Source: Pipra filicauda
Lineage: Eukaryota; Chordata; Aves; Passeriformes; Pipridae
Assembly: GCF_003945595.2 (NCBI RefSeq)
Contig: NW_024104151.1
Span: 640,501-704,500 of the forward strand
Direction of reading: 5' to 3'
Length of the DNA: 64,000 bases
The notes beneath the pieces are model-generated. The model did no database searches and was not told the DNA's origin. It was given only the letters and a program-made list of their open reading frames with translations. Below, in pieces: positions 31,301 through 44,000 of this stretch (positions are counted from its first letter, which is position 1; every line of letters starts with the position of its first letter). The translations under genes were made by a program, and so were the position numbers.

Positions 31301-32096
31301 GTATGTTTTAACCCTAGAGATGAAGGGCCTGAAGTTTTCTCTGGCTTCAGGTAAAACAGCCTTCAAATGCTGTCCACTCTGGAGCCGAACCATGTAGCTG
31401 AAACTTTTAAAACTTTGAAGAACACAGAAAAATCAAACAAAAATTGGGCTGAAAGGCTAAAGTGACTTTCTGAAATGAACCTTAAATTACAGTGCATCTT
31501 TGACAAATACTAGCTGATACTGAGGTGCAGAGAAACCATTCACATCAGCCTAGATAACCTGCATGTTTGTTTTTTAATTTGTCATGAATATTGGATGTCA
31601 CAGGGGAGATGAAGTGTTAAAAATACAGACAATTGATCTTTGACAGCCTTACTGTTATATAAATCAGAGCACAGTTTTAAGAGGGCACTATACTGTAATT
31701 AAATCCAGTTTCTGTCTTTTTATCTTAGGTCTAAGCTGCAGCACCTGTATGACCTCACTGTACGGAGGAACAAATAATCTTTCTAGATCATTTTCTGATG
31801 AATCAAATTTTTTTGATAAAACAAAAGACAAAGAGTCTACCCAGATACATCATCCAGAAGAAGAATATAGCACCGCCGCTTTTGTGTCCGCTGTCTCTCT
31901 TCATTCAATGAATTTACCAATTGCAGAGATGGGAAATTCACAGAGCACTGTTTTCTCAGCCACCCTCCCAGGGCCTGGAGACCCAGGTGCACCCCCTCTG
32001 CCCCCAGAGCTCCAGTCAGACCAGCAAGATCCATGTACTAGTTCAAGTGACAATTGCTTTTTGCCTTTAAGATCACGTTGTCTTCAACCACAGTGA
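28208..32096 (+). CDS. BCL10: BCL10, CARD adaptor of NF-kB signalling (complete, three coding exons)
   Basis: BCL10 nucleates CARD filaments downstream of CARMA/CARD scaffold proteins and recruits MALT1 to activate NF-kB. The exons 28208-28303, 30420-30708 and 31729-32096 join to 250 codons plus TGA. All junctions are GT-AG and the frame is intact. The CARD covers about residues 26-117 and includes CDKIIAERHFDYLRSKKIL, EDTEEI and GKLLDYLAENPKGLD. Lys44 and Lys76 match human ubiquitin-acceptor Lys31 and Lys63. The C-terminal Ser/Thr-rich half keeps TNNLSRS, SDESNF and PGDPGAPPLPP, and LRSR (residues 242-245) matches the human MALT1 cleavage site. The start was chosen for its ideal Kozak context (GCCGCCATGG) and two-residue ME start as in human. 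The protein is 17 residues longer than human BCL10, mostly from a Gly/Ser/Leu-rich N-terminal insertion before LTEDEMAEVKKD. The frame stays open upstream to 28004, but that lies in promoter sequence. Confidence 0.97.
28304..30419 (+). other. BCL10: BCL10 intron 1
   Basis: The intron is 2116 nt, GTAAGT to TTTTTCAG. Its first 350 bases belong to the CpG island; the rest is AT-rich with nothing recognised. Confidence 0.85.
30420..30708 (+). CDS. BCL10: BCL10 coding exon 2 (CARD)
   Basis: The exon is 289 nt: 96 codons plus one base, from ALERMRPYLCDK to KLEALK, encoding almost the entire CARD. The acceptor is TTGTTTTTCAG and the donor AAAG|GTAACA. No gaps relative to human BCL10. Confidence 0.97.
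30709..31728 (+). other. BCL10: BCL10 intron 2
   Basis: The intron is 1020 nt, GTAACA to TATCTTAG, AT-rich, with no recognised element. Confidence 0.85.
31729..32096 (+). CDS. BCL10: BCL10 coding exon 3 (Ser/Thr-rich C-terminus)
   Basis: The exon is 368 nt, from the acceptor TTATCTTAG to TGA at 32094-32096. It finishes a split Gly codon and adds 121 residues. It keeps the TNNLSRS, SDESNF and PGDPGAPPLPP islands of mammalian BCL10, while the intervening sequence is divergent. The end reads FLPLRSR followed by five residues, as in human. Confidence 0.96.
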
Positions 32097-33871
32097 ATGT
32101 AGTGATGTTGGTATGTTCATCCAAATGGTACTGAAACTTTGTGTGATGTCTCATACAGCTTAAAAAAATGTTTTGAAACTGTTAGCAAAATCAGAGGAAA
32201 CAATATATAATCTATTCATTTTCTGTTTTAAGTCTTATTTTGTAATTGTATGGCTCTGGAGCTGCTTGATTTTTTTTTTTCGTTTTGGTTTTGTTTCATT
32301 TTGTTTTCATTTAGGGAGCTTTTTTTCAAAATATCTTGGTACTATACCAGCAAAGGTTTGTTTTTTAAACCAATGTGTATAAGATTTCACATGTAGCTGC
32401 AGATATTTATGCTAGAATTATAGAACAAATGGGGTTTTTCTTCCTACAGAAACTAACAAGTCAGCTTTTCTTAGTGTTTCTGTGATGGGTGAATTGGGAA
32501 AGATAGTTAGGAAAAGTAGTGAGTATGGAAAAACAAAAAATAACTTTCTAAACTAAAAGCTTAAGCTTACTTACCAAAAAGGTTAAACTCATTTACCAAG
32601 TTAAATGTTTCTCAGTAGGATAATTTCCTGCTCTCCATGTATGCGCATGCAGCTCCATTTGCTAAAATCCTTACAAATCTGGCCAAATCTGTAGCTGTGC
32701 TTATTTGCAAGGAGTCTCTTCATTGTCTGAACTTTGTCCTGCTGGTAAACCAAAAGGCACTGGATATCAAAAATATACTTCTGCAAGTCTTGACATGTTA
32801 TTCTTGTATATTAGTTTGAGATTCCTGATTCGAGATGCACTTTAAATATAAATTCTCATTAGTACTGGAAAAAGGATGTAAACTGCTGTAACAGCATCGT
32901 GAGGGCTGTAAGAAAATGTTATTGTAGGATGCTTTTAAGGAGCAAAGCTTATATGTTTTGTCTCAGTAGGGAAAAGTGGAGGAGAAGTCCTGTAACAAGA
33001 AAGTATCCATACCTGAGGACTTCTGGAAATGTGGCACTTCAGATACCTCCTTTTCAAAGCAGACAGACAGGTTTACATTTCAAATTGTTTAGAGTCAAAT
33101 GCATTTTAAACTGCTTCAACATGGGAAGGTTCTCATTTCTTGACACAGTGTAACATACTGTATTCCTCTCACACTCTTGAGTTGTAATCTGCCTTTAATG
33201 CAGGTGGCCTATAATAATTTTAACATTAGGTAAACTCTTACTTGGACATGTGTACAGTTGTGTTCTGTGGTACTACACTTAAAAGTGATGGGATGTTTTC
33301 AGTCTATCAAAGGGTAGGTTTGTATTTAAGGCCCTCATACTGTGCTATAGCCATATAATTCCATTTAAATTCACAACGAGGTAATATTCCTAAACTGCTC
33401 TCCTTTTATGGAGACAGGTCATCTGCAGGACCTCAATATAGTCTCTATAAATTGTTTTTCATTACTACTCTGGTTTTGGAAGTAGGTGAAAATAAACTGC
33501 AATATTCAACTACACTCCATACCGAGTATATGAATAGCTTACATCTGATAATGATGTGTTTATAAGAATCCTTGTTTTTCTTGTATGCATCTACAGTCAT
33601 AGACTGTCAGGATGGTGAAAGTGCTTTTCAGTGAAACTGCCTGGATTAGATGGCACTCTGGAAGTTAAGTGCCTAAATAGGCAAGCAAAACTTTGCTCTC
33701 TAGCACAAAATTAAGGGTAGGCTGAAATCCCTCTCTTCCATTAACTTGAACTGTAGTTGCACTTACTCGAGATGTCTAAAAAGTGATTCGTCTAAATGCC
33801 CACTGTAACCACTTAAAGAGCTGTGCTTAGGTTTGGGTCCCTTCCTGGATTGCTGTAAAGGGAGGAGAGCG

Positions 33872-33897
33872 TTAACAAAGTACCTTAACAAAGTACC
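33872..33897 (+). repeat. 13-bp perfect tandem duplication
   Basis: TTAACAAAGTACC occurs twice without a gap in the presumed BCL10 3' UTR. Confidence 0.9.
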
Positions 33898-34097
33898 TCA
33901 GCTCAGGGTGGAGGCTGCCTTGCAGCTCTCACCTCACACTGGGGTGTGCCACCCACCCAGCACGCAGCCTGCAGGAAGCCTACCCTACAGGGACCGCTCC
34001 CTGGGAAGCTACTGACCTGAGACCTTGAATGAATGTATTATCCTACCAAATGTTTATAACGTGCATTTTGTAAAAATATTTTTATCACAACTTTTGG

Positions 34098-34103
34098 AAT
34101 AAA
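34098..34103 (+). terminator. Candidate BCL10 poly(A) signal (AATAAA)
   Basis: AATAAA in GGAATAAATTC is followed within 10-40 nt by T- and GT-rich sequence, a normal cleavage context. It lies 2 kb after the stop codon and before the CR1 fragment. Confidence 0.55.
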
Positions 34104-34785
34104 TTCTTTTGTACAGTTGCCTGTTTGCCTGCCTGCCTCTCTTGTTATTAAGATGTGCAGGTTGCAAGAGCAAGTGCCGATAAGTGGATGTGTGGTTTTG
34201 GTTTTGTGTGTGCGGGAGGCTTTTGTTCTCCTTGTCTTGTTAGAGAGGTTTGTCTTTGGTGGAAAGACTGACTTAATGTGAAATGCCTGTGCCAGTAGGA
34301 CTGCACTCAAGAGCAGTCTATAGGGCAAACATGCATATGAAATCAAAAACTCAGCTGCTTAAATAGTTTCTGTGGTTCATGTTTAGTATTACTAACCTGA
34401 TTCTTGCTTTTTTTTCAAATTACTGCTCAGCTTCCTACAGGTGTGAGAAGTGTTGCCTCCAACCATGCATATATTGACTTCATTCTTAAATTAAGATTTT
34501 TATTTTTATTAATGGGGGGGAGAAACAAGAACTTTGAGTGCTGAGGAGCATGACTCAAAAAAGGAATTGCAAATGTTGCAGGGACTGTGGAGTTTCACTT
34601 CAGTAGTCGTTTTCATTGGACTTTGTGTGTAGGGCTTCTGTCAAAATAATGATCATGACATTGATTATGAAATGTCAGCTGGACACAGTTTCAGTAGCTT
34701 TACAGTAAAGGACTTGATCATATTATAACCAAAACCTCTTGCTCAGACCTTATCCCACTTCTGTGGTAGTGTAAGTAATCTGAAC

Positions 34786-35040
34786 ATAGAATCAGAATAC
34801 ACTGAGTTGGAAAGGACCCATCAGGATCGTTGAGCCCAACTCTTAGCGCTGTGCAGGACACTGCAAGAATCACACCATGTGCCTGATAGTGTCGTCCAAA
34901 TATCTCTTGAACGCAGACAGGCTTGGTGTTGTGACCACTTCCCTGGGGAGCCTGTTCTGTGCCCGACCACCCTCTGGGTGAAAACCTTTTTCCTGATATC
35001 CAGCCTAAACCTCCCTCTACACAGCATCGTGCCATTAAGT
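34786..35040 (-). mobile_element. CR1 LINE 3' fragment (avian type)
   Basis: Read on the minus strand, this matches the conserved 3' part of bird CR1 elements. Visible landmarks on the + strand, in order, are GAATCAGAATACACTGAG, TTGGAAAGGACCCATCAGGA, GAGCCCAACTC, ATCACACCATGTGCC, CCCTGGGGAGCCTGTTCTG and CTCTGGGTGAAAACC. The element is 5'-truncated, as most CR1 copies are, and encodes nothing. Its modest divergence from CR1 landmarks makes it younger-looking than the copy at 15 kb. The exact subfamily cannot be assigned by eye. Confidence 0.9.
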
Positions 35041-35092
35041 AACCATGCCAGTAAGTATTTTAGCTGATACAGTAACAGATAAATATAGCTAC

Positions 35093-35113
35093 ATATATAT
35101 ATATGTGTGTGTG
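35093..35113. repeat. AT/GT dinucleotide microsatellite
   Basis: About six AT units run directly into about five GT units. It is short and imperfect in composition but clean in period. Confidence 0.85.
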
Positions 35114-35320
35114 AACGACAAGGGAGGTCTAATAGAAACTTTTTCCAACAAATTTCACAAATTGTTCTGGTAAAGATACCCTGCTGGATAGACAGCGCTG
35201 GTCAGCGCTATGTCTGCCCTGGGTTAGCCCAGTGGCCGGACATTAAGGGAAAACGTGTTTTCCCTTTAGGCCTCCAGGTGTGAAAAGGTAGAAATGGAGG
35301 TTGCTCGGTTTTGTGTCTGA

Positions 35321-37411
<2,091 letters not shown>

Positions 37412-38030
37412 GCAGGGTGTGATGGATTTAGACATAATGAAAATTTCAGTGAACTTGGATTCCTCTGCTGGAATGGGAAACAAATACATGTTTACTGAAT
37501 TTCTCTCTCCTGTTGGGTAGGGAATTTTATTTCTGTAGTATGCTTGCCTTTTGGAAAGCACAAAATTAAATGGACAGTGTTGTGATAGAAACTTGTTTAC
37601 CAAACAACATTTAAACCTGTTTATTTAAAAGGAGGATTTAAAAGAGGGATCCATTGCTATGGATACTTGTGCTCATGCAGGTTAGAGGGCTTCATAATAT
37701 TTTGTTTATCAAGAAACCTGGTAACATGAGTTTTTCTGGACTGACTTTTCCATTGTGTCAAAACCTTTTATAAAGGAGTATATACTAAAGATTTTTTTAG
37801 GTACTGTTCTGTGATATGTTTGCATATTGTTGTTTTTAAATGTATGTCTAGACTGCAAATAGATCACTGGAATAAAACCACATTTGAAAACATCTGCAGT
37901 ATAAATATTGCATTGCATGCATGGTGAATAGGAGGGATGAATTCTGTACTATATGCCACTCAGGGATGTATGACTCAACAGATTCCTTAGGGTTTTTTTT
38001 GTTTAAATAAATATACAACTACAATCTGAA
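37412..38030 (+). other. C1orf52: C1orf52 3' untranslated region (presumed)
   Basis: AT-rich sequence after the C1orf52 stop. AATAAA at 37871-37876 is a candidate poly(A) signal, and a second AATAAA lies within TTTAAATAAATATAC near 38005. The boundary is uncertain, and a longer 3' end is possible. Confidence 0.45.
37871..37876 (+). terminator. Candidate C1orf52 poly(A) signal (AATAAA)
   Basis: AATAAA in GGAATAAAACC, 460 nt after the stop codon. It is the first canonical hexamer after the gene; the downstream context is only moderately GU-rich. Confidence 0.4.
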
Positions 38031-41000
38031 AAAAAAATGGACCTAATAATGGAGTTTAATATTTTATAATTATTTTGATATTATGGGATCTGCATCAGTG
38101 AATCATGAGACTAACTGATGCAGGAAGACTTGAAGCATTTAATGTATTCTTCTTGAAACAGAAAATAGAATCTAGATATTTATGTGGATGAAAATTATAA
38201 CAAAGCTGTGATGGTTGTTATTGCCAAATTGTATTTATTTCAGTACCAGCAGTTGGTAATATTCTAAAAGTGCTAGTCAATGTATGTTGCATTTGTGACA
38301 TCCTGCTCCATGGAGTTTTGAGTCTGTGTATGAAAAGGTACCAGCTGGCACTGGATTGAAGGAAGGGTTGCTCTAGGTTTCTTTTCATATAAAGATTTTG
38401 TGCCTTAGGAAGTCTGCAGTGAGATTAGGGCCTACTAATAGAAGTTTATGAAATTAAATTTTAATGTAAACATTTGTGCTTTTTCCTTCTGTCTTGGACT
38501 ACCTTTTCTTTGGCAGAACAGACTTTGTATGCATATGTGCTAATATGATGTTAATATTTTTTAAGTGATTTTTAAAAAATCTTTTGAATGTCAGTATATA
38601 GAAAAATGTATTCATTTTTAGCGAATATGTGAAATTATCAACAAGTTATGCCATTCTAGCCTTGGCAGTGTGCTGATGCTTTCTCTGGATCCTTGTCTGC
38701 CTGCAGAGTCTGCAACTGCTCCTTGCCAATTTCATGGGCTGTCGGGCCAAAGCTGTGATGTATTCCACCCCTTCTGTGCTGTTAGTCTGGAAACCATTCA
38801 AAAAATGGTACTTGTACACAGCTGAGGGTTCCCCGTGCACAAACCCAAATATCGGACACTGTCCTAGCAAGCTCCAGGATGAGGGATGCTGAAATGGCAC
38901 AAACAACTACGCTGCTTCTTCTGAAGTAGGACATCTGAAACAAAGCTGTGAGAGCCTCTCTGAAACTTAGTTATCTGGGTGGATTGGTTCTGCAGCTGGA
39001 AGTTGGGTTTGGTAGAGATGCTTCAGTGCATCATCTTCAGGAGAAGATGATGAGAGAAGGGGTTGTGCTGCAGCTTCTGATGCAACTCAAAAGATTTCAA
39101 GAAATAGACTTGTAGGTTTTCTTCAGGTCTGGGCATCTAACAATGAAAATTTCTCTACTCTGTGCATCAGGATCTGTGAAACGTGTGAGTGAACAGCAAC
39201 TAAACTTAGACTGATAGTGCAGATGTTCAAAAAGTGTCTAACTGTAGGACAGTTTATCCTGGATTGTCTTTCAAGAGAAAACAGTGAGAGTGAACATATA
39301 TTCCCACTAACAAATGGGGAAGATTGCCTCTGAAAATTAGTCCTCTATTAACTCATCATTCTACTGTTTTTATGATTAATCAATTCTAATTATGATCATA
39401 ATGTGTAACAGGAAAAAAGATAGTAAAAAATGCATATGGGTTTGATTTGAGGAAATTCTCCTAAAAATTTGTCAAAATTGGAAAAATGGTGTCTGGAAGG
39501 CAATTAGTTTGCAGTGAGCACATTGTTTTGCTTCCAGATGCTGGCACAATAGCAGCTGTGTTACTTGGCTTTCCAAGAAAGACAGGATGATCTGGGAAAG
39601 AATAATTCACATCAGTATAGAAGCACATCTCTTGAGGATAATGGCTTTTGTGGCAGGCAGTGCTTCCTCCCAGAAATGCTAATGGAGAAGTTGTGGCAAG
39701 GCATCCCTCTGTTACACTGCTATTACTGACACTGGTGAAACACTGATTCATTTACAAATGGTTTGTGTCTTTAAAGCATGGAAGATGATCACAGCTGAAG
39801 TGTGTGTTCTTGAAGGATAAATGGTTGTACTGCTTGAAAGGGACCCTGGCAATGGTTACAGCGATGCAGAGCATTTCCATTTCGAGAGGTGTTGTTTAAG
39901 GACACCTGCAATTACTTGTTAGACTGGGAAAATCTGAAAGTTTGGTTTCTAAATAGCTGGAAAAATCACAGCAACCATCAGGCCTGGGCAAAGCATGGTG
40001 GTACCGGTGTCCTACGGAGGTGAGCTTGTTGACAGGTGAGTTGCTTTATAGCAACTGAGTGGAAATGGCTATCCAGGCATGCTCAGGAGGAGATGCCGAC
40101 TCCTCTCTGTAATTCACAGGGGGGCAAATGTTACAGGGGAAAACACTCTCAAAAACACTAGCATAGGATGTGTTTAGGAAACCCTTGAGCAAATGGAGGC
40201 ACCTTGCTAAGAAATCTGATTCCATTACTGCCAAAGGGGTTTTCTGGATTCCTTGACTGAGGTGAAGTTTAACAAATGATGCAGCAAGAGGCAGCAATTA
40301 GCTGGGCAGTCTGCAGTTGTCTCAAAATATCAACACTGAAACAAAAGCAGGATTTCTGTAGAGCAAAATGTTGGCAAAATACAGAAAACTGCTGAAAGGA
40401 AATACAGTGTTTTCATTGCACAGGAGGCTTCCCGTGGGATACTGGAATCTCAGGGAATAGTTCTGTTCCTCAGACAAACCCGCTGGTAGCAGTGGACTGC
40501 TTTCTGAAAGTTTATAAGTCATATAATTAGGAACCAAGAAATAGCAGGAATAACAGAGGGATAGAGATTCCATTGAGCCAGTTCTTTATGTTGAGAGTAT
40601 CACAGACCAAAAGGAACAACATCATCTTCAGAGGAGTCCACAGAATTTGTGTCGCTGTTAGAAATGTGCAAAGATCCGTTGGGCCTGGAAGGCAGAGTCG
40701 CACCAGAGATTGGAATGGGTTTGTGCTGCTGCTTCCTTTGAACTGTTTTCTTCAGGGCACTTATGAAGAAAGCAGGAATTTTCAGGGATGCCAGGACCTG
40801 TGGAGCTGGATTGACAGAAGAATGCAATGAATTCAATGAATGGAGATAAACATTTTTGGTCCTTATCAAATAATTTTATCAGGGCTCTTCATTTAGAAGA
40901 CGAAGTGGTCTTCATCTTTAGAATGCTTTACTCTTGGGAGCTCAAAAGATAAATCACATATTTGCCTTGCTGTAGCTGTGAGCAGCAATGCCAGAAGTCT

Positions 41001-44000
41001 GTTTTTTGTTGTCTTCTAACAAGGTGAACTTATTCTTTGGATCAAACACCGATGTCCCATCCCTTACCATAACTTCTCCTACCACATATTTCTTGATGCA
41101 GATGGACTGATATGAAAACAAATACAGGATTAACACAGGGTAACCCCAGGAAAGTGTAATGGGGAATTAAACCACAGAACTTCTCAGGAGAGGATTAACA
41201 CACACTCCTCAAAACAGGGCATCAAACAAACAACACCCTGCCAGCAGCAGGGTCCCAGCAAAAGTCACTGGAGAGTCTTTCTGTTGGGAGCAGAACATGG
41301 TCCAGTTTTGTAAGAGATATTTTAAGGAACCAGCCCAGATAATTTAAGCCCAGGTGAGACTAATTTAACTGATTTTGTAGAAAAGATCACAACTACTTAA
41401 TAAAGACCTAAAGAAGAGTTTTACCAAAAAAAATGTTTCTCTGTTCTAGGCTTCCGGTCTAGAACAAGTGTCACTTTCTGTTGTAATCCCTTTCTTAGGA
41501 CTGAGAAAATTGTATTTTGTGAGATTAAGAGTTTATATATTGTCTGAAATATTTCAAAGGGTTGTATTATTTAATGTAGTTGTAAGGTTGGCAATGGCAA
41601 GGGCTTGTTTAAAACATACTGTTTTAATAGTTAGGAATACTGTGTTTTGTACAAGGTTTGCTTAGCATTAGTGGCTTGTTCTCACAGGAATCTTTGTGAG
41701 TGCCTCTTGGATACTTGTAAAAAAGCTGTATCTCTCTGACAGTTAAATAAGCCCCATCGCCATGATCTTTGGCATAGTAATGAAGTACTGCTTACACATT
41801 GCAAACTTATTTTTTTCAAAGTATCTATATAAAGCAACCCACAGACATATAAGACAACACAGAGTTATATGCTATAGAATTATTGCATTAATATTAATAG
41901 ATTCATTGCATTATTTCCCCACAGAAGCACAACTGACATCTCAAACTGGTAACATGAAAGTAAGGGGAATCCGTGTCATGAAGTGATTTCAGTGCTGATG
42001 AAACAGGGAGACTTGCCTGATACAGACTGTATGTGTCTAAATCCGGGGCTCTTTGAATGCTTCAGAGCCAGTGACAAATGAACTCTAGTCTGACCTTGTG
42101 AGGATCCCAGGTGTGTATCATCCCCTGCCCTGGCTGGGGATCCCCTATTTCCCTGCCTATTCTCATCCTTCTTGGGACAGCTGTTGAGTCAGAAGAGTAT
42201 CACATAGCTGGCAGGAAGATGCACTGTCCAATTGGCAGAACCACCCACCAGACCTCTGGGCAAACAGGCCCTGTGATCAATAATTTGTCTCTTGCATCCC
42301 CTGTTTGCTGGTTTTCCAGCCATGCTGCTCCAGCAGAGAGCGCTTTTGTTACCTGCTGGCACAGTGCCTGTTGAATCTGCAGCTCTGCTCTACACCACAG
42401 ACCCCAATTCACTTCTAGTTTACTTTTTAATAATTAATTTGTGTCTCTTGAAACAGTACACATCTACTTTGTTTGCTTTCCTGATATCTTGCTCTAGACA
42501 AAGGCATTTTAAACAGCTTTTAAACACTGTAAATTTCACATGATTTTTGAATGCTGTGTAGAGTTACCATAATCCTTCCTCTTTAAAAAAAATAATTCTT
42601 ACATTGATCATAATGAAAAAACTTATTTGGCACACAATTTTAGTCAAATGGGTTTGTCTTCAACAAAGCAGTGAAAATCAATATGAAAATAAGGAATGGT
42701 TAAATGTCATACTAATATTTCAGACAATTACTGAGTTTCAAACTTTCAGAGAAAAGCCCAAGGAAAAGGGTTTTATCAGCTTGAAAAAGTTATAGTTGGT
42801 TTAAATTTAAGAATACTCAAGAAAAACCCTTACTTCTGTAAAATAAGAAAGTGAGGAAGAATTGGCTTTGAAAAGTTGCATTTATCTAATTTTACCATGG
42901 ACTCCTAACCTTCTTTCATAGAAGGTTACAAAAATAAAGCAGGAATGTGCCTTCCCCAAGGTGACCCAGCCCATTGGCTGCCCCAGGCCAGCTGGGCCCG
43001 CACCATTCCTGTCAGACCTCTTGGCTTTAAAACAGTGCTGGAGGGGAAGATAGAGATGCAACCGGCACCACCAGCCCTTCTGCCAGTGCTGGCAACTTAT
43101 TGCACTAGTGAATCAGTATAAATCAGCAAAAAACATGCAGTTGAACAAGAGAGCTTGTAACTTTTTTCTCCGTTTTGTGGAAGCGTGTAACCCACTAATG
43201 CAGTTCTATCATTTGTAGTTTTGTGTTCATAGAGAGCAAGGACTCTGCTTGTGTGTCAGCACAGGTGTACATGGCTCAGGATGATGTATTCCTGGTCATG
43301 TGATTTACCTCAGGTTTTGCCTTGATTCTTTTGTTTTGACATAGCCGAGGGAAAAAGAAAACAACTTTAATGTCATTTTAAAAACCCGAACTAATTCTAA
43401 GCTAAATGGCAGAATTATAGCAAAAGACATAATTTCTGAGAGCAGTTTGTTTGGTCACAAAACCTGCTCCAGTGCACTGCATCCAAGTTTCCTTGGAGCA
43501 GACTTATACTGAGGATTGTGTTGCTGCTGTACTAGGGTAACTCTGGACAGGATTTAACAGTCAGGCCCTGCAGCTCACTCAGAAGTTAAATTAGCCCTTA
43601 AAGCCAACTTTTTTCTCATGACTATTCAGAAGGAATGAAAAGAAACTACCATTATACTTGAGAGAAGCAATGGGGGGCCTTGAGATGGAACTGACCCACT
43701 GTATGTGTTTAGGCTTTTAATTAAAAGACCTCATTTAATTTTTCACAGGATTTTGGCAACTTATGAAGCTGAAAGATAATGGTCTTATTCACTTGGGAAA
43801 TACTTACTGTGATTTGCTTAAAGGGCAAATGTTTCCAGGGGCTGGATATGCCCCATGGTAGGTGGAAGCTTCACTTGATGCTGCTTTGGCTATAGCACAA
43901 CAGTAGTGCTGGGGGTTACACAATTGTCTTCATTGATTGATCTGAAATGCAGAGTTTAGGAAATAATGTGAAGGGGCTTAAATGAATCAGTTATTTTATA

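Larger units (their letters stand above)
32097..34125 (+). other. BCL10: BCL10 3' untranslated region
   Basis: About 2 kb of AT-rich sequence follows the BCL10 stop. It contains a weak AATAAA at 33491-33496 and a better one at 34098-34103, the latter followed by a T/G-rich tract (TTCTTTTGTACAG, then TTGCCTGTTTGCC). It also holds a 13-bp perfect tandem repeat at 33872-33897. No coding signal. The 3' end is inferred. Confidence 0.6.
34126..35300. other. BCL10-C1orf52 intergenic spacer
   Basis: About 1.2 kb between the presumed BCL10 3' end and the C1orf52 CpG island. It contains a CR1 LINE fragment (34786-35040), a short AT/GT microsatellite (35093-35113) and otherwise AT-rich sequence with no gene signal. 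Confidence 0.7.
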
